64,000 nt of DNA from Pleomorphomonas oryzae DSM 16300 (GTDB lineage: Bacteria; Pseudomonadota; Alphaproteobacteria; Rhizobiales; Pleomorphomonadaceae). Shown here piece after piece: positions 17,507 through 28,193 of the stretch (positions within the stretch are counted from its first letter, which is position 1; every line of letters starts with the position of its first letter). Below the pieces are notes generated by a model. That model worked only from the letters and a program-made list of their open reading frames with translations, had not been told where the DNA came from and did not search any database. The stretch spans positions 62,001 to 126,000 of the forward strand of contig NZ_AUHB01000005.1 of assembly GCF_000422965.1 (NCBI RefSeq), given 5' to 3'. The translations under genes were made by a program, and so were the position numbers.

Positions 17507-18214
17507 CTACAACACGATGACGCGCGTCCCAACTTTGACCCGCTGGTAGAGATCGGTCACATCTTCATTGCGCATCCGGATGCAACCGGACGAAACGGCG
17601 TGCCCAATGGTCCAGGGCTCAGCGGTGCCGTGGATGCGATAGAGCGTTGAGCCGAGATACATGGCGCGGGCTCCGAGCGGGTTTTTAGGACCGCCTGGCA
17701 TCATCACCGGCAGGCCGGGCTGGCGCTGGCGCATCTCCACCGGCGGATGCCAGTCGGGCCATTCGGCCTTGCGCGTGATGCGGTGCTCCCCCGCCCAGGT
17801 GAATCCGGGACGTCCGACGCCGACGCCATAGCGGCGCGCCATCCCGTCATCCTCGACGAGGTACAAAAAGCGATTGACGGTATCGATGACGATCGAACCG
17901 GGAGCCGCCGGACCGTTGTAGGCGACTTCCTGCGGCAGAAACTCGGGCGCGAGCGGCAGCGTCCGTGGGTCAATCTTGCGTGCCACGTTCGCTGTGGCAT
18001 CTGGTGGCGTAGACCAGACACGCGGGCTGCGCGCCTGGGGCGCCGCGTAGATCGGCACATTGCCTGGCTGGAGCTGCATCACCCAGGGATCGGTGAGATT
18101 TGGCGACAGCACGATCGGCGGCGGCGCAAGATAGCGGCCCGCTTGGGCGGTGGCCGAGCCCGTCGAAACAATGACGGTGGCAACTCCGGCGAAGAACAAG
18201 GCAGCAGCTCTCAT
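17507..18214 (-). CDS. L,D-transpeptidase (YkuD domain), second paralogue
   Basis: This 235-residue periplasmic enzyme starts with a cleavable signal peptide (residues 1-24, ending TAQA) rather than a lipobox. Its YkuD domain (about residues 115-235) ends with HGTAEPWTIG and SSGCIRMRNEDV, keeping catalytic histidine and cysteine. The C-terminal halves of the two paralogues align closely (VKVGTRVIVL versus VKVGTRVVVR), pointing to tandem duplication. One copy is membrane-anchored and the other is probably free. It is transcribed away from the CheZ-like gene at 18530. Confidence 0.92.
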   Translation of the reverse strand: MRAAALFFAGVATVIVSTGSATAQAGRYLAPPPIVLSPNLTDPWVMQLQPGNVPIYAAPQARSPRVWSTPPDATANVARKIDPRTLPLAPEFLPQEVAYNGPAAPGSIVIDTVNRFLYLVEDDGMARRYGVGVGRPGFTWAGEHRITRKAEWPDWHPPVEMRQRQPGLPVMMPGGPKNPLGARAMYLGSTLYRIHGTAEPWTIGHAVSSGCIRMRNEDVTDLYQRVKVGTRVIVL

Positions 18215-18529
18215 CGGTGAGAACCTCGGTTGATGGTGGCGGCGCGGCCGGCGGATCGGCCGCCCGCATACAGCCGATGAGGCTAGGGATGGGCGCTCTA
18301 GGAATGGTGAACGAGATGCAACCTATATCCATTCAATTCGAGCGATTTATCGTCATGGTTAAGGAAACGTATCGAGGGGGCTCCCAACTATATGAAACTC
18401 TACGGGAAATTTCGCCCAAGCTTGCGCCAGGCATACGCGTTGTTAACCGCCTCGCCCTAGAGTTAAGACATTCAGCGGCGGCGTCTATTCTTGGCGACCC
18501 TATCCGACCGCGGATGCGAGGAGTGGAAT
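18215..18529. other. 315-nt divergent intergenic region
   Basis: The stretch separates the minus-strand transpeptidase gene from the plus-strand CheZ-like gene. It is AT-rich from about 18300 to 18470 and includes two TTAA blocks at about 18441 and 18462. A 124-codon open frame (18217-18591) crosses it but overlaps the CheZ-like gene out of frame and has no recognisable motif. It most likely holds two divergent promoters. Confidence 0.4.
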
Positions 18530-19234
18530 ATGGCGTTGGCTCGCAAGGCTTATCGTATCGAAGCTATGCTTGGCGTCGGCGCGGTGTCTGAGCCGGCAAG
18601 CGGCATAGGTGCCGACGTGATCCTTCGCGAGCTCAACGAGATCAAGAAGCTGGTCAAACCGCAGCAGGAGATCAGCAAGGACATCATCGCCGACTATCAG
18701 AAGCAGTTCACCGAGGCCTACAAGCTTAAGAGCGAAATGGACACCATTCAGGAAGCGATTTCTCGCACCAAGCAGGAAATCGCCAGCCTTCATGTGTCGG
18801 GCTTCAAAGGCGAGGATATGAGCCGCGTCACCGACGAGCTGGACGCCGTGGTGGAAGGGACTGAACAGGCGACCGAAAGCATCCTGTCGGCGGTAGAGAA
18901 AATCGACGAGGACGCCAATAACCTCGTCGCCCACCTCAAGGGTGAGCAGGAGCAAATGGCGGCCGACATCCAGGAGCGTGTGCTCGCCATCTACGAGGCC
19001 TGCAATTTCCAGGATCTCACCGGACAGCGCATAACCAAGGTGGTCAACGTGCTTCGCTTCATTGAAGATCGCGTCAACCGCATGATGGAGATCTGGGGCG
19101 GCATGGAAGCCTTCAACTCGATCGAAGCGGACGATTCCTTGCGCCGTGTTGGCGACGCCGCGCTGCTCAACGGACCGGCGCTGCCGACCGCCGATTGCGC
19201 CAGCCAGGACGACATCGACGCGCTGTTCGCTTAA
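18530..19234 (+). CDS. CheZ-like CheY phosphatase, solitary copy
   Basis: The ATG at 18530 follows AGGAG by 7 nt and gives 234 residues. Residues about 35-185 are a long helical hairpin. The loop-adjacent motif ACNFQDLTGQRITKV carries Asp162 and Gln166, matching the catalytic Asp and Gln of E. coli CheZ (D143, Q147). The C-terminus SQDDIDALFA resembles the CheZ CheY-binding tail. It should dephosphorylate a CheY-type regulator. No chemotaxis gene adjoins it; a paralogue sits next to cheY at 43087. A terminator follows at 19258. Confidence 0.82.
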   Translation: MALARKAYRIEAMLGVGAVSEPASGIGADVILRELNEIKKLVKPQQEISKDIIADYQKQFTEAYKLKSEMDTIQEAISRTKQEIASLHVSGFKGEDMSRVTDELDAVVEGTEQATESILSAVEKIDEDANNLVAHLKGEQEQMAADIQERVLAIYEACNFQDLTGQRITKVVNVLRFIEDRVNRMMEIWGGMEAFNSIEADDSLRRVGDAALLNGPALPTADCASQDDIDALFA

Positions 19235-19257
19235 CCGCAATCCAGGTCATGATTGCC

Positions 19258-19284
19258 AGGCGGTCGGAACCCGACCGCCTTTTT
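19258..19284 (+). terminator. rho-independent terminator of the solitary CheZ-like gene
   Basis: AGGCGGTCGG (19258-19267) and CCGACCGCCT (19271-19280) form a 10-bp stem with loop AAC, followed by a run of Ts. It lies 24 nt after the stop codon. Confidence 0.85.
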
Positions 19285-19351
19285 GCTACTGCCAGTTCAT
19301 GACGGCAGGCGCCGCTAGGGTCGCCCGGCTATCTTGATGGGGGGCGAAGGC

Positions 19352-19972
19352 ATGGACGGCATCACCACGGGCGAAGACGGCATCAAACGCTGCTTCTGGG
19401 CGGGCGGCGATCCGCTTTATCGCCGCTACCACGACGAGGAATGGGGCAGGCCGGTCGCAAACGACACGCGTCTTTTCGAAAAACTCTGTCTCGAAGGGTT
19501 CCAGTCGGGCTTGGCGTGGATCACCATACTCAGGAAGCGCGAGAACTTTCGCGCCGCTTTCGCCGGCTTCGACATTCCCACCGTTGCGTCCTTCACCGAC
19601 ACCGACGTTGAGCGGCTGGTGGGTGATGCCGGCATCGTTCGACATCGCGGCAAGATCGTCTCGACCGTCAACAATGCTCGCTGTGCCCTGGAATTGCAGG
19701 CGGAGGCCGGGTCGCTGGCGGCCTTTGTCTGGCGCTTCGAACCCGATCCGGCAAACCGGCCGGCGATTTTCACCATGAAGGACATTCAGCCGAAGACGGC
19801 CGAATCGACGGCACTCTCCAAGGAGCTCAGGAAACGCGGCTGGAGCTTTGTCGGCCCGACCACCGTCTATGCCTTCATGCAGGCGATGGGCCTCGTCAAC
19901 GATCACCTTGAGGGATGCGACATTCGCGAGGCCGTCGAAAGGGATCGGGCCGCCTTCATCCGACCGAGATAA
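19352..19972 (+). CDS. tag: DNA-3-methyladenine glycosylase I
   Basis: This enzyme removes 3-methyladenine from alkylated DNA, starting base excision repair. The ATG at 19352 gives 206 residues with a purine-rich ribosome site just upstream (19340-19349); an in-frame ATG at 19334 is less likely. The signature RCFWAGGDPLYRRYHDEEWG is at the N-terminus. The zinc site is supported by Cys near the N-terminus, His in YHDEEWG, and the C-terminal HLEGC, matching the Cys/His/His/Cys set of E. coli Tag. It converges on hisG with a 38-nt gap. Confidence 0.96.
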   Translation: MDGITTGEDGIKRCFWAGGDPLYRRYHDEEWGRPVANDTRLFEKLCLEGFQSGLAWITILRKRENFRAAFAGFDIPTVASFTDTDVERLVGDAGIVRHRGKIVSTVNNARCALELQAEAGSLAAFVWRFEPDPANRPAIFTMKDIQPKTAESTALSKELRKRGWSFVGPTTVYAFMQAMGLVNDHLEGCDIREAVERDRAAFIRPR

Positions 19973-20010
19973 GCGATCGCGTGGGAGGCGGGGCCTCCCG
20001 CGCCCATCGG

Positions 20011-21006
20011 TTATCGGCTGATTTTCGCTTCGAGCGTCTCGTAGAGGGCGTTCTTCGCTTCGAAGACATACTCCACCGACGAAACCACGGCCGTCGTCGC
20101 GCCACGAGCGATCAGCGCCTCGGCTTCCGCTTGCGCGCGTGCCTTCGGCGCCAGAAGGCTGAGCCCTTCATCGTGCAGCGATAGCAGTGTCAGGTCGGTG
20201 CGCGCTCTGAGCTCCTCGGGCAGCACCGACGATGGCTGCATGACGGCGTCGATACGCCGCACCGACCGCGCCCGATCATCGGCGGCGATGCGGGTGAGCA
20301 TGCCCCGACAGGCCGTGCGGGCAGCGTCCGTCCAGGAGGCGGCAAGCGAGGCGGCGAGCGCTGCCTCCGACCGCATGATGACGCCGTCATCAACGATCTT
20401 GAGGCCGTTTTCGACCAGCGTCTGGCCCGTCGAGGTGATGTCGACGATCAGTTCGGCGGTCCCGGCAGCCGGTGCTCCCTCGGTGGCACCAGGGCTCTCG
20501 ACAATTAGGTAGTCGTGCACCCCGTGGGCAGTCAGGAAGCGCCGGGTCAGGGCGACGTATTTCGTGGCGACGCGCATCGGCCGGTAGTGCTTCAGGCGGA
20601 AACGGGCGGCGACGTCGGCAAGGTCGGCCATCGTCTGCACGTCGAGCCAGGCCTGCGGCACGGCCACCACGACATCGGCACGGCCAAAGCCGAGCCGCGT
20701 CACGATATGCGCCGGGTAGGGGGCTTCCTCGGCAACCACTCGCGCGCCGTCGTCGCCGCCCAGCGTCTCGTGCAACAGGTCGATGCCGGTCACCGCGAGG
20801 TGCACGTTGCCGGCGCCAATCTCGCGGGCAATCTCGGAGGCCGAGCGGAATTGCACCTCGACGTTCTTCAGCCCGTCGATGGTGCCGAAATAGTCGCGCG
20901 CGCCGCGCGCCTGTCGGATCGGGAGCCCCGATCGTTCGAAGAAGGCGAGCGTCTGTTCCTGCAGCCGGCCTTTGGACGGCACGGCAACGATTAGGGGTTC
21001 GGTCAT
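20011..21006 (-). CDS. hisG: ATP phosphoribosyltransferase, catalytic subunit with C-terminal extension
   Basis: First enzyme of histidine synthesis, joining ATP and PRPP. The catalytic region covers about residues 1-220, with the PRPP loop ELIVDITSTGQTLVENG. At 331 residues it is about 100 longer than the classical short HisG (about 205-230), with extra sequence from about residue 225 to the end. Short-type enzymes need HisZ, and hisZ is directly upstream with a 4-nt overlap, so this is a HisZ-dependent type carrying an added domain. Similar lengths are known in some alphaproteobacteria. Last gene of hisS-hisZ-hisG. Confidence 0.93.
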   Translation of the reverse strand: MTEPLIVAVPSKGRLQEQTLAFFERSGLPIRQARGARDYFGTIDGLKNVEVQFRSASEIAREIGAGNVHLAVTGIDLLHETLGGDDGARVVAEEAPYPAHIVTRLGFGRADVVVAVPQAWLDVQTMADLADVAARFRLKHYRPMRVATKYVALTRRFLTAHGVHDYLIVESPGATEGAPAAGTAELIVDITSTGQTLVENGLKIVDDGVIMRSEAALAASLAASWTDAARTACRGMLTRIAADDRARSVRRIDAVMQPSSVLPEELRARTDLTLLSLHDEGLSLLAPKARAQAEAEALIARGATTAVVSSVEYVFEAKNALYETLEAKISR

Positions 21007-22139
21007 GACGCCCTCCGGAAGCGCTCGGGCCAGACGGCGAAGCCGACCGCCTTGACGGTCTCTGCAGCCTTGAAGTGGCGGACTAGGCCGTCATAGCGGC
21101 CGCCGCCGCTGACCTGTCCCACCTCGACGCGCGTTGCATCGTGAATATCGAACACGAAGCCGTCGTAATAGCCGAGGCGGCGGCCGAAGCCGGCGGCATA
21201 GTGCAGCGTCGTGAGATCGACGCCGAGCGCGGCGATCGCCGCGACGCGCGCCTTGAAGCGATCGACGGCAGCGCGGAACGGTGGGCGATCGCCGATGCGG
21301 CTCGACAGCGCCTCGAGACGGAGAACGCCATCGGCGATGGAAAGATCGCCACCCTTCTCGTCCTGCATCGACATGAACTCAGCGATCGCTGCAATGGTTT
21401 CCGCCGGTACGCCATCGGAGGCGGCGAGCATCGCCTGCTCCAGCACCCGCTCGGCGATTTCGCCGGTGGTGCGGCCGCCGACCGTCTTCACACCAGCAAT
21501 CGACAGGATATCGGCGAACAGCTGGCCGACCTTCTCGGCCGGGAAGGCCGAGAGCGCTTCAATGATCTCAGCATGGGCGGCAAAGCTGGGGAAGCCGAAA
21601 CGCCGCTGCTCGAGGCGCGCCAGTGTGTCGGCGATCTTTTCCGGCTCACCGAATAGGGTGGTAAGGCGGGCACGCCAGGCCGGTGGAATGTCGAGGGCGG
21701 CCAGCAGCGCTGAGAACAATGCCACATCGCCAATGATGATGCGCTGACGGGATGCGCCGCAGGCGGCGGTAATCGCCACGGCATGGGCAAGCGCGGCAGC
21801 GTCCGTTGCCACCGGATCGTGGTCGCCGAGAATTTCGCCGCCCACCTGCCACACCTCGTCGGCCTCACCGGGCCTGCCGTTCCGGAATACCCGGCCGGAG
21901 TAGCAGAAGCGGCCACCGACAGGCTCAGCAGCCAGCATGGTGCGCACCACAGGAATGGTAAACTCGGGGCGCAGGCACCAGTCATGACCGGCGTTCGACG
22001 AGGTCACGAAAATGCGGCGTCGAAATTCCTCGCCGGAGATGCGGACGAAGTCCTCCATCGGCAGCAGAACCGGCACATCGACAGCAGTGAACCCAGCCAC
22101 CTTGAAACTGTCGAGGGCAATCTGGATGGCGTCGGTCAT
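21003..22139 (-). CDS. hisZ: ATP phosphoribosyltransferase regulatory subunit
   Basis: HisZ is a catalytically inactive relative of histidyl-tRNA synthetase that activates HisG and mediates histidine feedback. The 378 residues keep the class II synthetase fold ([50 protein letters not shown]) but lack the anticodon-binding domain of HisS, which fits the shorter length. It overlaps hisS by 4 nt (22136-22139) and hisG by 4 nt (21003-21006). Expression of the three is therefore probably coupled, linking tRNA charging and the first pathway step. Confidence 0.95.
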   Translation of the reverse strand: MTDAIQIALDSFKVAGFTAVDVPVLLPMEDFVRISGEEFRRRIFVTSSNAGHDWCLRPEFTIPVVRTMLAAEPVGGRFCYSGRVFRNGRPGEADEVWQVGGEILGDHDPVATDAAALAHAVAITAACGASRQRIIIGDVALFSALLAALDIPPAWRARLTTLFGEPEKIADTLARLEQRRFGFPSFAAHAEIIEALSAFPAEKVGQLFADILSIAGVKTVGGRTTGEIAERVLEQAMLAASDGVPAETIAAIAEFMSMQDEKGGDLSIADGVLRLEALSSRIGDRPPFRAAVDRFKARVAAIAALGVDLTTLHYAAGFGRRLGYYDGFVFDIHDATRVEVGQVSGGGRYDGLVRHFKAAETVKAVGFAVWPERFRRAS

Positions 22140-23632
22140 GCCGCGCCTCCCGCTGCCTCGACGATCGCCCTGACTTCGGCCACGAGGTCAGCACGGGCGA
22201 CCTCCTTCTGGGCGGGACGCGAGGCGCGCCACTCGGCGTTGTCGGTGATGCCGGCCGACAGCTCCTTGCCGAGCGCCAGATCCTTGATCTGCACGATACC
22301 GGCGTCACGTTCGTTGGAGCCTTCGATGATGACGCAGGGCGCATTGCGCCGGTCGGCGTATTTCATCTGCGCCTTCATGCCGGAGGCGCCGAGATACATT
22401 TCGGCGGCAATGCCGGCGGCACGCAGCTCGGCCACCATCTTCTGATAGCCGGCGAGCGCGTCCGGTCCCTTGTCCATGACCAGGACGCAGACGGGGCCGC
22501 TGACCTTATCGACACCCATCTTGCCGAGCGTCCGGAGCGCCGCCATCAGACGGGAGACGCCGATCGAGAAACCGGTGGCCGGCACCGGTTCCTTCAGGAA
22601 GCGGCCGACGAGACCGTCGTAGCGGCCGCCACCACCCACCGATCCGAAGCGAACGGGACGGCCGTCGTCACCGGTTACTTCGAAGGTGAGCTCCGCTTCG
22701 AACACCGGGCCAGTGTAATATTCGAGGCCGCGCACCACCGACGGGTCGATCTTCACCCGGTCGGCATATCCAGCCGCGTCAACCAGGTTGGCGATCAGCT
22801 TCAGTTCCTCGACGCCCTCGCTGCCGCGAGTACTGCCGGTGACCAGTTTGCCGAGATTGGCAACGGTATCGGCCGCGTTGTCGGCGCCGCTCGCCACGAA
22901 AGCGAGCACGACGTCTGCCGCCTCAGAGGGAAGGCCAGCGCCCTTGGTGAAGTCGCCGGACTTCTCCTCGGGATTCTCCCAGCGGCCAGCACCCAAGAGG
23001 TCGCGCACGCCCGATGAGCCGATCTTGTCGAGCTTGTCGATGGCCCGCAGCACGGTGAGACGCGTCCCGGCTTTGTCATCGCCGGCGAGACCGATGACTT
23101 CCATCACCCCGTCCAGCACCTTGCGATTGTTGACGCGAACGACGAACTGGCTCTTGCTGAGACCAAGCGCCTCCATGGTGTCGGCCATCATCATGCAGAT
23201 CTCGGCATCGGCGGCCACCGACGGCGCGCCGACCGTGTCGGCGTCGAACTGCATGAACTGGCGGAAGCGGCCGGGGCCGGGCTTCTCGTTACGGAACACC
23301 CAGCCGTTGCGGTAGCTGCGATAGGGTTTCGGCAGCTTCTCATGGTTCTCGGCGTAGAAGCGAGCGAGCGGCGCCGTCAGGTCGTAGCGGAGCGACAGCC
23401 ACTGTTCATCGTCGTCCTGGAAAGAGAAAACGCCTTCGTTCGGGCGGTCCTGATCGGGCAGGAACTTGCCGAGCGCGTCGGTATACTCGATCAGCGGCGT
23501 TTCCACCGGCTCGAAACCGTAGAGTTCGTAGGTATGTCGGATGGTCTCGATCATGGCCTCAGTCGCCTTGAGTTCGGCGGGGGTACGATCGACGAGACCG
23601 CGCGGCAGGCGCGCCTTGAGATAATCCGACAT
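22136..23632 (-). CDS. hisS: histidyl-tRNA synthetase
   Basis: This class II synthetase charges tRNA-His. Starting at the ATG at 23632 it has 498 residues; a longer frame to 23710 adds 26 residues without a ribosome site. Visible features are motif 2 around [20 protein letters not shown], the histidine loop [15 protein letters not shown], and the C-terminal anticodon-binding domain ([20 protein letters not shown]). It opens the hisS-hisZ-hisG unit, a common alphaproteobacterial arrangement. A stable hairpin lies 47-75 nt upstream (23679-23707) in its leader or at the end of doxX. Confidence 0.96.
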   Translation of the reverse strand: MSDYLKARLPRGLVDRTPAELKATEAMIETIRHTYELYGFEPVETPLIEYTDALGKFLPDQDRPNEGVFSFQDDDEQWLSLRYDLTAPLARFYAENHEKLPKPYRSYRNGWVFRNEKPGPGRFRQFMQFDADTVGAPSVAADAEICMMMADTMEALGLSKSQFVVRVNNRKVLDGVMEVIGLAGDDKAGTRLTVLRAIDKLDKIGSSGVRDLLGAGRWENPEEKSGDFTKGAGLPSEAADVVLAFVASGADNAADTVANLGKLVTGSTRGSEGVEELKLIANLVDAAGYADRVKIDPSVVRGLEYYTGPVFEAELTFEVTGDDGRPVRFGSVGGGGRYDGLVGRFLKEPVPATGFSIGVSRLMAALRTLGKMGVDKVSGPVCVLVMDKGPDALAGYQKMVAELRAAGIAAEMYLGASGMKAQMKYADRRNAPCVIIEGSNERDAGIVQIKDLALGKELSAGITDNAEWRASRPAQKEVARADLVAEVRAIVEAAGGAA

Positions 23633-23678
23633 CAGTCTTGTGCCCTGGAATAGCGGCCGTAACAGGCCAAAACGCGCG

Positions 23679-23707
23679 AAAACCCGCGAGCGAGGCGCGC
23701 GGGTTTT
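23679..23707 (-). terminator. hairpin with flanking A/T runs between doxX and hisS
   Basis: AAAACCCGCG (23679-23688) and CGCGGGTTTT (23698-23707) form a 10-bp stem with a 9-nt loop. On the minus strand it lies after doxX (stop 23789) and before hisS (start 23632). It most likely ends doxX transcription; because it also lies in the hisS leader, a role in hisS attenuation is not excluded. Confidence 0.6.
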
Positions 23708-23788
23708 CAAGTAATCGATAAGCGCCGAAAGGGCAAGGCGAAGCGGTCTGTCCGGACCTTTCGTCGCCCCCTCGGTTGTATTGTCTGA

Positions 23789-24205
23789 TCAGGCCTTGCC
23801 GAGCTTGGCGTCGGCCGACAGCGCACCGGCACCGGCGCCGAGCAGCGCGAGGAAACCACCGGCAATGGTGATGTTCTTCATGAAGCCCAGCCAGTTCATC
23901 ATGTCCATCATTTCCTGGCCGGCGGTGCCACTGATCGCCTTGTAATGGAACAGATAGCCGGAGATGACGCAGAAGCCGGCCAGCAGGAAGGCGGCGATGC
24001 GAGTCTGAAAACCGACCAGGATGGCGAGGCCACCAACGAACTCGGTCAGGATGACCAGCGGCAGCAGGATGGACGGCACGCCCATGGCCTCCATGTAGCC
24101 CGCAGTGCCGGCATAACCGACAATCTTGCCCCAGCCGGAGGTGATGAAGAGGATAGAGAGAAGAATGCGTCCGGCGAGCAAAGCCGGGGCCTTGATGCTG
24201 TCCAT
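23789..24205 (-). CDS. DoxX family membrane protein
   Basis: This 138-residue inner-membrane protein has four hydrophobic helices and the DoxX-family pattern ALLAGRILLSILFITSGWGK at the N-terminus. Relatives include thiosulfate:quinone oxidoreductase subunits and many uncharacterised oxidative-stress-associated proteins. Nothing in the sequence fixes the substrate. A hairpin terminator lies about 80 nt downstream (23679-23707). The gene stands alone between the ABC transporter and hisS. Confidence 0.9.
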   Translation of the reverse strand: MDSIKAPALLAGRILLSILFITSGWGKIVGYAGTAGYMEAMGVPSILLPLVILTEFVGGLAILVGFQTRIAAFLLAGFCVISGYLFHYKAISGTAGQEMMDMMNWLGFMKNITIAGGFLALLGAGAGALSADAKLGKA

Positions 24206-24294
24206 ATCGGAGACTCCACAAACGAGAGGTGGGCGGCATCGCCTGACGCCGTTGCTGTCCGTATAGCTACGCAGCCTTCATCGGCATAGACATG

Positions 24295-24337
24295 AAAAAA
24301 GCGACGCATTGTTCCCGCCAAGGAAACAATGCGTCGC
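24295..24337 (-). terminator. strong terminator of the ABC transporter gene
   Basis: GCGACGCATTGTT (24301-24313) and AACAATGCGTCGC (24325-24337) form a 13-bp perfect stem. Six adenines at 24295-24300 give a U-run for a minus-strand transcript. It lies 34 nt after the stop of the transporter gene. Confidence 0.9.
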
Positions 24338-24371
24338 TTCTTGCCGTTTGGTGTTCAGAAAGTCGGCCCGA

Positions 24372-26177
24372 TCAACCGACGGCGATTGGCGTCGCCCGGC
24401 CGAGGATGGCTGGTCCGCCGTCCTGCTTACGAAGTTCGATGAGGTCGTCGTGAAGGGCGCGGAGCGACGAGCGATGACCGATCGAGATGATGGCTGCCTG
24501 CGGCAAGCGGTCTCGCAGCAACTGGTAGAGAGCCGCTTCCGAGGTCTCATCGAGCGAGGCCGTTGCCTCATCGAGCAACAGGAAGTCCGGTTTTGCCAGA
24601 ATCGCTCGGGCAATGGCCACCCGTTGCTGTTCGCCACCGGAGAGGCGGCTGGCGAGATTGGTGCCTTCCGAAAGATCATCGAGCCGATCGATGAACGCGC
24701 CCAACCCGACGGCGGACAGGACGTCGCGGACGTCCGCATCACCATATGTCTCGACTGGATTCGGGTAGGCCAGCGCCTCGCGGAGCGTGCCGAGCGGCAA
24801 ATAGGCGGTCTGCGGCAACACCATCACCCGGGCGTTGCTGGGAATGCCGAACTCGCCACTGCCGAACGGCCAGATTCCGGCCAACGCGCGGAACACCGAG
24901 GTCTTGCCGATTCCGGATGGGCCGGAAATGAGAACGGCATCGCCTTTTTCGAAGCTGGCGCCATCGAGGCGAACCAACGGCCGTCCATCGGGCAGCGCGA
25001 CGACAGTTCCATCGGCGACAATGGCGTCCCCTCCGACCGGCTTGAGGGCAACGCCCGGCTGGGCTGCGTCTACTTCGGCGGCCGACATGGCCTGTTGGAA
25101 GCTGGTAAGGCGGTCCAGAACAGCCTTCCAGTTGGCAATCGCCCCGTAAAGCGTGACGAAGATCGAGAAGTTACCCTGGACCTGCCCAAAGGCTTGTGAC
25201 GTCTGCATAAGAACGCCGAGCTGCATGGTGGAGCCAGCAATAAAATAGGCCGGCGCCAGCATCAGGAAGGGGAAGACGACCGAGAACTGATCGTAGAAAC
25301 TGGTGAACGTCCGCAGATTCCGGTTGGCATCCATCAGGCGGTACCAGTTGGCAACAATCCGTTGGAAGGCGTTTCCGAACACCTTTTTCTCGGCAGGCTC
25401 TCCCTTGAGAAGCGCGATCTCCTCGGAGTTCTCGCGCAGCCGCATCATGGAATAGCGGAAGTCGGCTTCGAAATGCTGCTGCTGGAAGTTCAGCTTGATC
25501 AGCGGCCGACCGATGAGATGGGTGAGATAGGTTCCGAAGATCGAATAGAGAACGGCAGCCCAAACGAGGTAGCCGGGAATGGTCGAAAAGTTGAAGCCGC
25601 CGATCGAATAGGGAAAAGCTGAAGATATGGCCCACAACACCCTGCTGAAGGCATAGAGCGTCAGAACGGTGTTGAAGACCTGAACGAAGATACTGAGCGT
25701 GGTGGTTATGAAATCGCTGATGTCTTCGGCGATACGCTGGTCGGGGTTGTCGGTCTTCCCGTAGCTCGTCTTGAGACGGTAATGGTTTGAGTTGGCCAGC
25801 CAACGGTTGATGAAGCGCTGGGTCATCCAGTCGCGCCAGCGGATACGCAGCCAACTGGTTAGATAGATCTCGATCACGCCTGAAGCGATCAGCAAGAACG
25901 CGATAATCGTAAAGAAGCCAAGCTCGTACCAAAAGACAGGTCCGTTGCGGTCCTGCATCGCCGTATAGAAGCGGTTGTTCCAGGCGTTGTACTGGACGTT
26001 GAGATAGACCTGGGCGACGTTGATGGCCAGAATGATGCCGAGAAGGCTGAGGGCGATCCAGCGCTCCTGCAGGTGGATCTTGAACCATCGGAAGGCCAGC
26101 TCGCCTTGCTGCTTTTCCTTGAAATAAGGAACGGCGAGGCGCCAGGCCAGTGCGAGCGTCGCTAAGAGTGCTTTCAT
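24372..26177 (-). CDS. SbmA/YddA-like ABC transporter, fused permease and ATPase
   Basis: This is an ABC_membrane_2-type protein with fused permease and ATPase. The ATG at 26177 gives 601 residues; the open frame running to 26612 would enter the groEL tail and is rejected. Residues 1-350 hold about six membrane helices (RWIALSLLGIILAINVAQVY near the first). The ATPase has Walker A GPSGIGKTS, signature LSGGEQQRVAIARA and Walker B FLLLDEATAS. Relatives of SbmA/BacA and YddA import peptides or move vitamin B12-like and fatty-acyl cargo; substrate unknown. A strong terminator follows. Confidence 0.92.
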   Translation of the reverse strand: MKALLATLALAWRLAVPYFKEKQQGELAFRWFKIHLQERWIALSLLGIILAINVAQVYLNVQYNAWNNRFYTAMQDRNGPVFWYELGFFTIIAFLLIASGVIEIYLTSWLRIRWRDWMTQRFINRWLANSNHYRLKTSYGKTDNPDQRIAEDISDFITTTLSIFVQVFNTVLTLYAFSRVLWAISSAFPYSIGGFNFSTIPGYLVWAAVLYSIFGTYLTHLIGRPLIKLNFQQQHFEADFRYSMMRLRENSEEIALLKGEPAEKKVFGNAFQRIVANWYRLMDANRNLRTFTSFYDQFSVVFPFLMLAPAYFIAGSTMQLGVLMQTSQAFGQVQGNFSIFVTLYGAIANWKAVLDRLTSFQQAMSAAEVDAAQPGVALKPVGGDAIVADGTVVALPDGRPLVRLDGASFEKGDAVLISGPSGIGKTSVFRALAGIWPFGSGEFGIPSNARVMVLPQTAYLPLGTLREALAYPNPVETYGDADVRDVLSAVGLGAFIDRLDDLSEGTNLASRLSGGEQQRVAIARAILAKPDFLLLDEATASLDETSEAALYQLLRDRLPQAAIISIGHRSSLRALHDDLIELRKQDGGPAILGRATPIAVG

Positions 26178-26358
26178 CAGGTGTCCCCGGAACGGCGAAT
26201 TGTTCGATGAACTGACGCAGAATCCCGCCACGGTTACAATGAAATTCATTGTCCTCGGCAAGGACCCCGCCAATTTTCTTGACGTGACAGCACGTCCCGA
26301 TCGCGGCGACATTGCGGCGGAGCGGATGAAGCTTTTGTAAGGCGAGGGTCTTGGCAGA

Positions 26359-26390
26359 CAAAAAGAAAGGGCGCCGCTTTCGCGACGCCC
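26359..26390 (-). terminator. rho-independent terminator of groESL
   Basis: The stem GGGCG (26369-26373) and CGCCC (26386-26390) extends inward with CGC/GCG after one mismatch. A purine-rich run at 26360-26368 becomes UUUCUUUUU on the minus strand. It lies about 120 nt after the groEL stop, beyond the duplicated segment. Confidence 0.75.
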
Positions 26391-26400
26391 CATGTTGAGC

Positions 26401-26433
26401 TTCAGATCTTTTAGATCAGAAGTCCATGCCGCC
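26401..26433. repeat. 33-bp direct repeat, copy A (duplicate of groEL 3' end)
   Basis: This segment is identical over 33 bp to 26494-26526, which spans the groEL stop codon and the codons for its last residues GGMDF. Copy A lies in the groEL 3' untranslated region, ahead of the terminator at 26359-26390. Sequence identity ends sharply on both sides. Confidence 0.9.
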
Positions 26434-26436
26434 AGC

Positions 26437-26460
26437 TCAAGTCGGCTGTTGCCGACTTGA
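26437..26460. other. 9-bp hairpin between the two groEL-tail repeats
   Basis: TCAAGTCGG (26437-26445) and CCGACTTGA (26452-26460) are exact reverse complements with loop CTGTTG. It sits inside the 60-nt segment that separates the repeats at 26401 and 26494. No T-run follows, so it is not by itself a good terminator. Confidence 0.7.
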
Positions 26461-26493
26461 ACCACCTTTAGTGATGGGCGGCTTTTATGGACG

Positions 26494-28164
<1,671 letters not shown>

Positions 28165-28193
28165 TTAACGGAGGACGAAACGGACTGAACGGA

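Noticed and set aside
18217-18591. A 124-codon open frame crossing the region before the CheZ-like gene
   Set aside because: It overlaps the CheZ-like gene in another frame, has no motif and no good ribosome site. The CheZ-like start at 18530 is supported by AGGAG.
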